Positions 32,683 to 43,360 of a stretch of 64,000 bases of DNA are shown here, one piece after another. Positions within the stretch are counted from its first letter, which is position 1, and the number at the start of each line of letters is the position of its first letter. The notes beneath the pieces were generated by a model that ran no database searches, was not told where the DNA came from, and worked only from the letters and a program-made list of their open reading frames with translations. The DNA comes from Magicicada septendecula (lineage: Eukaryota > Arthropoda > Insecta > Hemiptera > Cicadidae): contig JAWRYS010001465.1 of assembly GCA_034769895.1 (NCBI GenBank), forward strand, positions 402,001 to 466,000, read 5' to 3'. Made by a program: the position numbers and the translations under genes.

Positions 32683-33550
32683 ACTTCCATGTTGTAAGAT
32701 TTATATTTAAAATCATTTACTTGAATTCGGTTTGATAATTTCTAACAAAATATCGCCCACCCTCAAACTGTTTTCACTATTTACAGATATTTTTCTTATT
32801 ATGTGGTAGTCGTTTAATATAATGTTATTTTGAGTCAATATATCTATAGCAATTAGGCACTTTGTTCTTATAAAGAGACTGAAGTACGCAGATAAACATC
32901 CCTCTTCCTCAACCGATCCCCAACATATTTATATTTTCATAGAGTAATAGTATTATCATATGTAATTTCTAAGGTATCTTATCCTTCAAAATTTAATATT
33001 CATATTTTCCTTAATTTCAAGACTGTAATTTTCAAAAAATCACCCCTTCCCTCTTCAACTACCCACTTCATTTATAGATACCTCATTTAGCATTTCACAG
33101 TGGATTAATATGACTATTTTTGGGGGGCACTTATTTATTAAAATTAAGTACTCTACTCTTGTTAAAACACAAAACAATGCAGGTAAACTACCCCTCCTAC
33201 CTAACCGAACAACCTGGTTTCCTGGCAACAAAATTATTTTATTTTTAACAATTACCATTGTTTGAAAAATTTTAAATGAATTTTTAAGTACTTTACTCTT
33301 GTTAAACGTAAAATGTTGCAGGTTAACTACCCCTCCCCCTTAACCTAGCTTCATCAAAATCAATAGGCTTTGAGTCCTCTACAACCTGGGCACATATGGA
33401 AAAAATTATTTGATTCTATTTGAATTTGCGACAGTTACTGTTCGCCATAGAAAAAGTTCTACACAGAGACACTTTTCGGAAAATGAGTTTTCTTCATGTT
33501 CCGAGGGCTACGTGAGCAAATTATTTCTTATAAATACTACTAAGTTCTTA

Positions 33551-33593
<43 letters not shown>

Positions 33594-33674
33594 AGGTAAA
33601 ATTTATCTGCCCTTATCTCGAACACGATTTTTTTCCGATCACCATACTTCCATTTTCTTACGGAACATGGAAGT
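32683..33674. mobile_element. TIR element T, copy 2
   Basis: It begins ACTTCCATGTTGTAAG and ends CTTACGGAACATGGAAGT, so the termini form an inverted repeat of about 18 bp. It aligns along its length with 18,306-19,249 in the same orientation, including the internal tandem units (33,150, 33,290) and a (CA)n run (33,555-33,592). No transposase frame is present and no clear target duplication was identified, so the superfamily is unknown. Confidence 0.68.
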
Positions 33675-34889
33675 AAAAAATAAACTTGTGGTATAAATGT
33701 GTTTTTTTTGTACTCGTTTTAACAATATATTAACAATAAACTACCTCAATACAGTAACTACCTCATTAACAATAAAAAATATGATAAAAACCATCATTGT
33801 ATTAGTATATGATGGTATTAAAAATGTATTTAAAAATAAATCCAGAGCTTGGTGAATGACTTCAGGTTTCAGAACAAATGGCATTACATGAAAAATAATT
33901 TACTACTTGAAATACACGTACTATGATAGTTCTTTAAACAGTTTCTAAAACGGCAGTATTTAATTACCTAAAATTTATTTACAGCTAGTCACATCCGCCT
34001 GAAAATATCAATCGTGTTCTTTATTAAAAATCTACTCTGACACAGAGGAAACACGAAGTGCTGTTTTTCGATGTCAATAATTAATAGTTAAATCATGTGA
34101 CATCTCTGCCCATTCGATGAAATTTTACATACTCTTCTCTGGGTTTGAGACACAACTATACTGCAGAAAATACAAAAGCGTTAGAACATGATACAAAACT
34201 CTTAGGCCAATGCAGGCTGTGAGTAACCAGTGTGAACCACTGTTCTCCACAAATCTTTATACATAGTTTTATACCAGAATATGGCTCTTATTGAATAGTG
34301 TTTAATGGTGTATGTTAACAATCTTACTGCATTCTTCAGGTACTAATATTACAAATGGTACTTCTGTATTGTAAATTATTTTGTATCTATTGTATTGTCA
34401 GATTCCGTGAGCAAGCGTAACTCATTAGGAAACAAAAAGATAAAACTTGTCATATATAAAAATATTTTAATTCAAACATTAAAAGCCCATAATCCTAGTT
34501 ATTATTTAAATCTCTTTTTATTATTTATATGGTACAATTACTTTTTGTCGCTTCAGTTATGTAATAAAATTTGATATGATTAATCTTAACTATGTTACAC
34601 AGAAGCATTTTAATTTTGAATAAATTAAAACTTAAAATTAATTTTAGGAAACCACAGCAATATTCAGAAAAATATATCAACTCGTTTTCTTCTACATCCT
34701 CTCTTAAACTTTTAACTTTTCTGTCAAAATTGGTACGTAATGAAACGTTAAGCGTTAAATGCATTATGCCTGTAAATAAGAGAGGACGTACACATACATA
34801 TATTATTTTTAATTTACAGAGAATTTTAATACTTTTGCCTTAGTTTACATGCACATGTAACTACACGTTTTAGTTTTTCAGAATGAACA
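33675..34889. other. Non-coding AT-rich stretch
   Basis: No domain was recognised. Opposite overlapping frames at 34,525-34,843 are low-complexity Asn/Lys/Phe/Leu-rich and look accidental. Confidence 0.45.
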
Positions 34890-35811
34890 AAAGCAAACAG
34901 TAAATTATTATAAATAAATCACCTTATATCCGTCGTGTGACTTCGTTACGTCGATTAAAATGACGCGTTTCGGAACATCTGTTCCATCATCAGATAAAAT
35001 CGCTCTATTGAGGTCGTTAAACGTTAAAAACACATGTTACACATAATTGTCCACTACGTAATTCACTTGCTCCTTAAATGGTGCGCACCACGACGAAGCC
35101 GATCGGACACTGAACTATTATCTGAGTGATTACGCCTAAGCAGGTTCAAAGCTGTATCGTATAGCGGGTTGGATTTAAAATTTAAGTGGTCATTCAATAT
35201 GAAGTCTCGGCTGTTTATGTTATTATATGCTTTGTATATTTCGAACTCCTCTATTGCGTCCATGTAACGGCCTTTGTTGCACACATGTAGGGGTATTAAA
35301 TTAGATTTAAAATCAGTATAATTATGATTGTGTAAGATTAAGTGGCGGGCAAAGTTGGACTTGATATTATTTAACAAAGTGAGATTATTTAGGTGACGTT
35401 TTGGTGTGTGTTCCTTAAATCGTTTGAGGAAACCTCTCCCCGTTTGACCAATATAAAAACTGTTGCAGTCGTTACATGATAATTTATATATGCCGGATTT
35501 CTTTTCTAAAGGTATGGGTTTTCTATGACGTAGTATTTTTAATAGACTATTGTTTGTTTTGAAGGTAGCAGTAATATTCAATTTATTAAATGTGGAGGTT
35601 AGAATCTTTGGCATTATATTTGTGTATGCGGTAGAAATAAAAGTTATTTTTGTATCCTTATCTATTGGGGGCTTGGATTTTCGAATTTTATGTTTCTTGA
35701 TGAGATTATCAATCAACGTGTTTTGGTAACCATTAGCTAAAGCTATATGTTTAATGGTATTCACCTCCTCACGGTAATCATCATCACTGAGAGGTACTGC
35801 CAACAATCTGC
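34890..35811 (-). mobile_element. Inverted 3' part of the Penelope-like element
   Basis: This minus-strand copy starts abruptly at codons for LLAVPLSDDDYREEV and runs through the GIY-YIG endonuclease (SGIYKLSCNDCNSFYIGQTG) to the same terminator and terminal repeat as the plus copy. Its 247 C-terminal residues are identical to those of the full ORF. The terminal repeats differ at only a few bases (for example one base in stem I of the ribozyme). Such near identity means a single recent event, either inverted duplication or template switching during insertion. Confidence 0.88.
34951..35004 (-). ncRNA. Hammerhead-like ribozyme motif in inverted PLE copy
   Basis: Minus-strand reading: stem I CGATT-TT-AT, CTGATGA (34,993-34,987), extra T, stem II GGAAC-AGAT-GTTCC, GAA, palindromic stem III ACGCGT, C17 (GUC), then AT-TTT-AATCG. 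Both stem I helices (AT/AT and CGATT/AATCG) pair fully, so this copy is structurally the most complete of the ACGCGT class. Confidence 0.68.
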
Positions 35812-35832
35812 GACTTGGATACCAGAACTAAT

Positions 35833-35978
35833 ATGCATTTTAAATTGGAGGCTAGTCAAGCAAGCGTGGTATATAAGTATCAAAACGTTAAAATCCAGTT
35901 ACTAAAAACTAACTTACACATTAAATTTAATAATATCTGTTTAAAAAATCATTTAATACCAAAATATGCAGTTATAAT
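35833..35978 (+). CDS. PLE ORF N-terminal segment, separated by a frameshift
   Basis: An ATG at 35,833 opens a frame with HFKLEASQASVVYKYQNVK and later CLKNHLIPKYAVIM, ending at a TGA at 35,980. The text is what PLE proteins have just before their conserved N-terminal region. The long frame begins on the overlapping bases in the +1 frame. One extra base near 35,976 therefore appears to have split the original ORF, or the long frame uses its own start. This is inferred from similarity only. Confidence 0.5.
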
Positions 35979-38363
35979 GTGAAAGCCCTCTCTAGGGGTG
36001 CTAAAGCAACCAAAAAACATGCTGAGATTTTTCGGATCAAGGAAGAAATCAAATCTTTGTATATTAAGAAATCTACACTCAATACACGACTTTATAAATT
36101 GCATTTACATATTTTGAACGATATTCATCCGGCCATCGTAAATAATGTTATGGAATCAGTACATAAATACGTCTCTGACGTTACTCACAATACATACTTT
36201 AAACAGACGCGTAAAATTCATAATTTAAAGAGTAAACATCGCCATGAGACCGACATCACTTGTAAACACACATTTTATCCTCGTGTGTCTAATTTAACTA
36301 CGATAGCTTTTAATGATGACGAAATGAACATCCTTAATAAAGGCATCAAGTATAACTTGCCTCTTAATAATAAACATCAAATCGTACAAGAAATTATCAA
36401 TGCAGAAACTGCAGTAAAAACAATTGCCGATCCAAAACTACAAACTGAAGCACGTATTTTAATAAATAATAAATTTAATAATACCATAAAACACCATAAT
36501 TTTGACAACCATTCACCTCATGGTTTACAGAAACATATAAGATTTTCCAACGAGTTTAAGTTATTGAAAAAAATAAAAGCTAAATTAGTTGATAATAATG
36601 CTCTAATTACTAAGGCAGATAAGGGGAATACTCTTGTTGTCATGGACTTTGACGTGTATAAAACGAAAGTAAACGACTTTATTTCAAACAATAATATTAG
36701 AACCTTGAAATCTGATCCTACTGATATGTATGTCAAGACATTGAATAACAAAATCAATAATTGCGTAAATTTGTTTAGCGAATGCACACGTCGCTTCCTG
36801 AAGCCTATTAATGCTAAAGCTCCCGAACTCACTGGCCTACCCAAAATTCATAAACACGACATACCGGTCAGACTACTCGTTAATTTTACCACAGCGCCCG
36901 CATACAAAACAGCTAAAAAACTCGTCAAAGTAATCAAAGAAAACATAAATTTAAAGAACAATCATAGTGTCACAAACAACACGGATTTTATTGATAAATG
37001 TAAAAATGTTGATATACTACCAAATTATAAGTTAGCATCGTTTGATATAGTAAATTTGTATACCAACATACCAGTAAAAGAAACACTAAATATCTTAAAA
37101 GAAAATTTATTAGAGAATAATAAATTAAATATACAGACGATAAACGAGTTAATTGGTTTACTTGAAACTATCTTAGAACAAAATTACTTTGCTTTCAATA
37201 ACCAATTTTTCATTCAGGACGATGGATTGGCCATGGGTTCACCTCTCTCTGGTCTATTGGCTGACGTTTACTTGAATTTTTATGAAAACTCTCATTTGCT
37301 CTCACATAACAAATACAAAAATGATATAATATTTTATGCACGTTATGTAGACGATACCTTTCTAATTTTCAATGGTACTGTACGACAGATCGAAAACCTA
37401 AAACATTATATGAATAATATTAATAAAAACATTCAATTCACGTTGGAAACTGAAGTGGATAATAAATTGAATTTTTTAGATTTGTCTGTCACTAAACACG
37501 TAAATAAATTGAAATTTAATATTTATAGAAAATCGACTATCACTGATGTGACAATACATGCTGACTCTTATCATCCATTTTCGCAAAAGTTGGCAGCTTA
37601 TAATTACTTTATTCGCAGATTGTTGGCAGTACCTCTCAGTGATGATGATTACCGTGAGGAGGTGAATACCATTAAACATATAGCTTTAGCTAATGGTTAC
37701 CAAAACACGTTGATTGATAATCTCATCAAGAAACATAAAATTCGAAAATCCAAGCCCCCAATAGATAAGGATACAAAAATAACTTTTATTTCTACCGCAT
37801 ACACAAATATAATGCCAAAGATTCTAACCTCCACATTTAATAAATTGAATATTACTGCTACCTTCAAAACAAACAATAGTCTATTAAAAATACTACGTCA
37901 TAGAAAACCCATACCTTTAGAAAAGAAATCCGGCATATATAAATTATCATGTAACGACTGCAACAGTTTTTACATTGGTCAAACGGGGAGAGGTTTCCTC
38001 AAACGATTTAAGGAACACACACCAAAACGTCACCTAAATAATCTCACTTTGTTAAATAATATCAAGTCCAACTTTGCCCGCCACTTAATCTTACACAATC
38101 ATAATTATACTGATTTTAAATCTAATTTAATACCCCTACATGTGTGCAACAAAGGCCGTTACATGGACGCAATAGAGGAGTTCGAAATATACAAAGCATA
38201 TAATAACATAAACAGCCGAGACTTCATATTGAATGACCACTTAAATTTTAAATCCAACCCGTTATACGATACAGCTTTGAACCTGCTTAGGCGTAATCAC
38301 TCAGATAATAGTTCAGTGTCCGATCGGCTTCGTCGTGGTGCGCACCATTTAAGGAGCAAGTGA
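35979..38363 (+). CDS. Penelope-like reverse transcriptase with GIY-YIG endonuclease
   Basis: The 794-codon frame makes the single PLE polyprotein, which copies element RNA and cuts the target. It opens with a GTG, not ATG; the true start is probably upstream in the shifted frame. RT motifs in order: IPVRLLVNF (about residue 294), SFDIVNLYTNIP (about 354, first catalytic Asp), AMGSPLSGLLADVYLNF (about 418) and ARYVDDTFLIF (about 456, catalytic YVDD). The C-terminus holds SGIYKLSCNDCNSFYIGQTG (GIY about 651, YIG about 664) with the CxxC between them, then RFKEH. The catalytic residues are intact and there is no internal stop. It belongs to the endonuclease-bearing PLE group of animals. Confidence 0.93.
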   Translation: MKALSRGAKATKKHAEIFRIKEEIKSLYIKKSTLNTRLYKLHLHILNDIHPAIVNNVMESVHKYVSDVTHNTYFKQTRKIHNLKSKHRHETDITCKHTFYPRVSNLTTIAFNDDEMNILNKGIKYNLPLNNKHQIVQEIINAETAVKTIADPKLQTEARILINNKFNNTIKHHNFDNHSPHGLQKHIRFSNEFKLLKKIKAKLVDNNALITKADKGNTLVVMDFDVYKTKVNDFISNNNIRTLKSDPTDMYVKTLNNKINNCVNLFSECTRRFLKPINAKAPELTGLPKIHKHDIPVRLLVNFTTAPAYKTAKKLVKVIKENINLKNNHSVTNNTDFIDKCKNVDILPNYKLASFDIVNLYTNIPVKETLNILKENLLENNKLNIQTINELIGLLETILEQNYFAFNNQFFIQDDGLAMGSPLSGLLADVYLNFYENSHLLSHNKYKNDIIFYARYVDDTFLIFNGTVRQIENLKHYMNNINKNIQFTLETEVDNKLNFLDLSVTKHVNKLKFNIYRKSTITDVTIHADSYHPFSQKLAAYNYFIRRLLAVPLSDDDYREEVNTIKHIALANGYQNTLIDNLIKKHKIRKSKPPIDKDTKITFISTAYTNIMPKILTSTFNKLNITATFKTNNSLLKILRHRKPIPLEKKSGIYKLSCNDCNSFYIGQTGRGFLKRFKEHTPKRHLNNLTLLNNIKSNFARHLILHNHNYTDFKSNLIPLHVCNKGRYMDAIEEFEIYKAYNNINSRDFILNDHLNFKSNPLYDTALNLLRRNHSDNSSVSDRLRRGAHHLRSK

Positions 38364-38422
38364 ATTACGTAGTGGACAATTATGTGTAACTTGTGTTTTT
38401 AACGTTTAACGACCTCAATAGA

Positions 38423-38475
38423 GCGTTTTTATCTGATGATGGAACAGATGTTCCGAAACGCGTCATTTTAATCGA
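38423..38475 (+). ncRNA. Hammerhead-like ribozyme motif in 3' terminal repeat of PLE
   Basis: CTGATGA 38,433-38,439, extra T, stem II GGAAC-AGAT-GTTCC (38,441-38,454), GAA 38,455-38,457, palindromic ACGCGT 38,458-38,463, C17 at 38,464, then ATTTTAATCG. One base of the stem I 5' arm differs from the inverted copy (CGTTT for CGATT), weakening the outer helix. The position after the ORF fits a terminal-repeat ribozyme that processes element RNA. Confidence 0.65.
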
Positions 38476-38575
38476 CGTAACGAAGTCACACGACGGATAT
38501 AAGGTGATTTATTTATAATAATTTACTGTTCATACGTGACTTGGATACCAGAACTAATATGCATTTTAAAAAGCA

Positions 38576-40788
38576 AACACTTCGCGAATAGAATTAACCT
38601 ATGTACAACATTATAACCATGAGATCACAATTTTCAGAACGAACGTGTAATGAATTAAATCGGTTTATTCCAAAATATCAACTCATCAGAATCTTCTGTA
38701 ATTTAACCTTCGATTCTGTCTCATAAAATGAAATTTTTAAAAATTTGAACAAATGCTGCCTGGCTTAAAACTAAACGCGTTTCTTTTTCGTATCGGCCAT
38801 CTAAGGACCACATGCCAATTTCAGTTCTTGACCCTTTGTTTTTTCCTTTTTTTCCAATATTCCTTCATCTTCTCACTGTGTCTCTTCTTCCTGTCTTCAG
38901 TCCACTTTGAACCTGCGTTTTTCTCTCTCCTACCCTGGACTGCCTCCATTTTTAACACTTTTCCCCTAAAACCTTCTCCTTTAATTGCTTCTTCTGCAAA
39001 ATCTAATAAACGCGTTTTTATTATTTAATACTTTTAAAATTTGAAGGAAAAATCTATTGGATCCCAACAGTAAATCTCCACGCTGGCAAAGGGTATTGTG
39101 AAATTAATGATTTTACCGAGAAACAAAAACACCTTCATGTATACGGAAGCGTCAACGTTTGCTAGATAAACAACACCCTAAGATTTTTTATGCCGTTTCT
39201 TAATTTTAATGGAAAAGTGGATACGTTAATTATCTCAGACCGGATTAGGAAAACTCCGTGTGAATAACACACAGTTCTCGCTTATAAAATTGTCTCGCTT
39301 TGTCCAACCATAAAAATAAAAAAAACAAGCAGAAGTATATATATGTTTTGAATATTATTGTTATAATGTTTCTTAAAACATTATCATTTTTGTTATCAGA
39401 ATAATTTAAGACTGAGATAAAAAAATTATTAAAAACCAATAGCCCGTACAATCTCAGTATCTCTGTTTAATTGTTGTCATAAATCATATTTAAGTTACTC
39501 TTGGGCAGGACTGATACGCAGGTAGATGGGGGTTTTTACATTTATAAGTAAGGCTTATAGCTCGTAAATGTCCACTGCAGAATTATAAACGTGTCCCTTG
39601 TTTTGTTTAAGGGCTGGCCAGTAGTCTCGGTTCTTTTTGTTTTGCACAACGCACTGCCCATCTGCCTTTCTCCTAACTCCATTATGTGTAATGTGAATTA
39701 AAATAGATAACATATTGCAACAAAACAAATACAGGATGGATAGACGTGTACTTTGAACTAATAATATATAACAGAGTCTCTTATCTTGAGGTCGGCATTT
39801 ATTAAATTAAACAAATTAAAATCATGTCTGTGAATTCTTTTATACAAAATTATTTATTAAAATATATTGTCTTTAATTATTAGTAAATGTTTATTCGAAC
39901 AATAGTCTATTTTACTTGTTTGAAGAATTCCTTCACGTCGTACAGTTGTAGGCTGCTGCGTTCATTTTGTCCGCTGGCTCCGCTGACGCGCTGACAACCG
40001 CTATTCATTCACGCATGCCGTTTATCTGCCGATATGGTTTTATTTACAAATCTCAGGTTCGATAAATGTGTGTTAATTAGTTACTATTTACAATGGTTTG
40101 TTTAACATACACCTTAAAGAGTCCACGCGTTTGTACAGGTGTACTCCGATTTAATAAATCTGTCCTAAGGGGAAATCTTGACTACCGCGAGTTAGTACTA
40201 TTTGATCTGCAAATTACTCAGCTCTGCGTTCTAATAACCCTCTTGATCTAGCATACGGGTATCTCGTAGCTAAGGTCTCAGAATGTCGTCACCCTTATAG
40301 AAAACGTGTACTGTCGCGCAAAACTGGCAGAGAGAGTACGTCTTATTAGAACGAGCAGCAAACGAGAAATGACTGATGTTCATTAGACCAGAGACGAACC
40401 CAAATGAAAATTGGAGCTCCTGATTGGTTGAAATCTAGAACACGTAATAGATTTCTACCTTGATAGCTAGACATCATGTAAAACTATGGCGGAGTCCGCA
40501 AAATCTTGTATAGATTTTATCTAAGTTTTATGACTTTTATGCAGATAAGGCTTCTATAGAAAAGTGAATTCAGTAAAAAACTACAAAGTAACATTATATG
40601 TTTTGAGTTTATGACACGAATAACATCCGCAATAAATTTGTACTTGACATGACAGAGAATAAATTTATAGCCATTTTGACATATAACACATAATTACCCC
40701 ATCGTATAAATGGTCTCCAGATCGCTTATAAGATTCAATTAATTTGAAGTTATACCTTAATTTGATCCGTCAGGCGATCTTGTAGTTA
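38576..40788. other. Non-coding stretch, 2.2 kb
   Basis: No protein similarity or repeat copy was recognised. Several short frames (38,753-39,028; 39,245-39,451) are low-complexity. A GC-richer patch at 39,940-40,030 has no identifiable feature. Confidence 0.45.
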
Positions 40789-40840
40789 AATATTCCACTA
40801 CATGTTTCCGGAATTAAATTCCCATCATCAGGTAAAACTT
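40789..40840 (-). ncRNA. Hammerhead-like ribozyme motif, second PLE family
   Basis: Minus-strand reading: stem I GTTTTAC, CTGATGA (40,831-40,825), extra T, stem II around GGAAT-TTA-ATTCC, GAA, palindromic stem III ACATGT (40,805-40,800), A at the cleavage site (GUA), then GTGGAAT, which pairs with the upstream arm through Watson-Crick and G·U pairs. The palindrome differs from the ACGCGT of the other family while the architecture is kept, which supports conservation of the fold. Confidence 0.62.
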
Positions 40841-41628
40841 CTTCTTCCTAATATATAGGAGTTGTCGGTGAAATTATTAAAAAACACATACACACACTAG
40901 CGAATAAAACAAACACAACTGTTACAAATGACATAATTAAAACACCGTACACACACAGCTAACGAAGACAGTGCGCACTGCCTGACAGTCACATATCATC
41001 TGGGCTGATTGCAAAGTTCACCGTTTATCTTTATTACGGTATCATACAACGTGTTCGATCTAAATGAAAGCTGGTCGTTGAGCAACCTTTCTTTATGTAT
41101 TTTAGATGCTTTATAAATTTCGAATTCTTCCAACGTATCCATCAAACGACCTTTGTTAGTGACATGCATGAGTACCATATTCTCCGCAAGCCCAGTGTAG
41201 TTGTGATTTTCATTAACTAAATGTAAAGCAAATTTTGACTTGGCTGATGTGATGTCCGTTTTTGGTAAATGTTCTTTATATCTGTCAATTAATCTCCTCC
41301 CCGTTTGGTCGATGTAAAACTTGTCACAATCATCACATATCAATTTATATATGCCTGAGCAATTTTCTATTACTTTAGGAGATCTTAACCTGAATATATT
41401 TTTTAAATTATTAACAGTTCTGAATGACACAATGATATTTAATTACTTGAACTCGTTTTTAATTACATTGGGAAGCACATTTTCGGCTGACACAAATTGC
41501 AATTTGTCTATGTCATTTTTTATCTATAAAATCCATCTAGTTCCTTTAGTACATTCTTCATCAGCAGATCGCAGTCAGCAGTTACGTCTGCAAAAGAATC
41601 GTTTTCATCTTTTATCAGCCGATTATAT
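40789..41628 (-). pseudogene. Second Penelope-like element, C-terminal part
   Basis: The minus-strand frame 41,430-40,996 reads SGIYKLICDDCDKFYIDQTG, RLIDRYKEHLPKTDI, SKFALHLVNENHNYTG and LEEFEIYKASKIHKE, a GIY-YIG endonuclease. The conserved YIG is YID, so a key glycine is lost. Upstream, after a stop near 41,440, DKLQFVSAENVLPNVIKNEF continues the homology, then further breaks. The protein differs clearly from the 36-38 kb element, so it is a separate family. A terminal-repeat ribozyme motif follows at 40,840-40,789. The 5' side is cut where a solo LTR begins. Confidence 0.85.
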
Positions 41629-42203
41629 TGTTACTACTGTCTCACTGATCGTCATATGGAACAGTGCAAAACAAAATACAAGACACCAGTGAACTCACTA
41701 AAAACCAGCTTACTAAAAACTTTAATTATCACAATCAACAGTTTATAATCAACAAGTTATTCAACAAAATTACACTCGTACAATAATTCAAATTAAATTT
41801 GTCTACAAGCAATTATAATGTCAACTAATAGATTCCCGCACAATAATCACTTTTCCGTAATAGCCACTTGAAACGCACAGAGTAATCGCCCGAAGTAAAC
41901 TGAAACTGACTGTCGCTGAGTGCTTATTATACCCCGCTGAGATGCCAGAATAATCTGTCACTTTGGATGATATGTTAAACAAGCGCCTATTTCAGGCGCT
42001 CTCAAATCCACTAGAAACAGTGTCCTTGAACACAGTGCGCTGACCGGTACGTTCTGGAACAGCCTCGATTGTTAACGTAATGTCTTTCATCTGAAAGTAC
42101 CAGCAATATGTACGCGCGCGCGCCCACACACACACACACACATTACAGCTGGGCTCTGCTGGGATAGCCGATATACTTTTAGAACGTTCCGAATTACGTA
42201 ACA
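41629..42203 (-). mobile_element. Solo LTR of ATAT-targeting family, copy E (575 bp)
   Basis: In plus coordinates it starts TGTTACTACTGTCTCACTGA and ends GTTCCGAATTACGTAACA, with perfect ATAT duplications (41,625-41,628 and 42,204-42,207). It is the longest and best-bounded copy and defines the family ends TGTTAC…GTAACA. It contains an internal (CG)n(CA)n tract (42,114-42,142). A 4 bp AT-rich duplication is usual for part of the Gypsy group, but no internal region exists to confirm this. Confidence 0.85.
41890..41936 (-). promoter_or_regulatory. LTR core promoter (TATA plus initiator)
   Basis: On the minus strand GGGGTATAATAAGC (41,936-41,923) is followed downstream by GACAGTCAGTTTCAGTTT (41,914-41,897), which contains TCAGT initiator words. 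This matches the promoters in copies B and C. Confidence 0.5.
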
Positions 42204-42433
42204 ATATTATGATAGCCTTGTTTTTGTTTCAGTGATTATTAGAAACAGTACAGTTTCCTTCCAGAGTTTTACAGCTTTTCGTACAATTGCCAATTCCAAT
42301 TATAACTTAAAGCACAGACAAAAATAGTTTCTAAATTTACTACAAAAAGGGCTTTATTTTAAATTTTACAATTTTTAAGTTTATTCAATAGTATTCGTTT
42401 TAAGCTTTATATTAACTCAAAACAGGCACATTT

Positions 42434-42965
<532 letters not shown>

Positions 42966-43149
42966 GTTTTATAATTACTTTACTGTAGTTATTTTACTTC
43001 ATGTGCGTATGTATACTACAACAAGTTATTTAAAAATATACAGGGTTCTTAAAACATTAATGGATTGTAACCTAAAATGAATTATTCAATTGTCTGCACG
43101 ATAAGCTTTAAAACAGACAGAAAACTAAGACACCTGAAACTCAACAACT

Positions 43150-43360
43150 TATAAATGTTTGTAACCGTTGTTTTCTACGTTTTTCCAATTTATTCCAGAT
43201 TTTTAATCTTTCCGACTATGTGAACTTTGGACAAATTGACTGACAAAACACATATATGATTATGAAGAGTTGACCATTGATAGCTTTACTTGTTATTGTG
43301 TACAGACTAAACAGATACACAAATTTATAGACCGAAACGGAAAAACATGTAAACAACTGA
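43150..43360 (+). repeat. Dispersed repeat V, copy 1
   Basis: It shares CTGACAAAACACATA, GATTATGAAGAGTTG / GACTATGAAGAGCTG and AACAGATACACAAATT with 57,400-57,545 in the same orientation. Class unknown. The flanks 42,966-43,149 and 43,361-43,446 hold nothing recognised. Confidence 0.6.

Larger units (their letters stand above)
35812..38575 (+). mobile_element. Penelope-like element, near full length
   Basis: The 5' segment starts GACTTGGATACCAGAAC at 35,812. After the 3' terminal repeat, the same GACTTGGATACCAGAAC recurs at 38,541, as if a second tandem copy began and was cut at about 38,575. In between are an N-terminal frame, the long RT plus endonuclease frame and a terminal repeat with a ribozyme motif. 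Together with the inverted copy on the left, this is the classical complex PLE arrangement (partial inverted and tandem copies). It is the youngest-looking element in the window. Confidence 0.85.

Noticed and set aside
36518..36844. 108-codon minus-strand frame inside the PLE
   Set aside because: It is the shadow of the intact RT frame on the other strand.
42114..42142. Z-DNA-like (CG)n(CA)n tract as a regulatory site
   Set aside because: Such tracts occur at several places in the window and here it is part of the solo LTR; there is no evidence of function.
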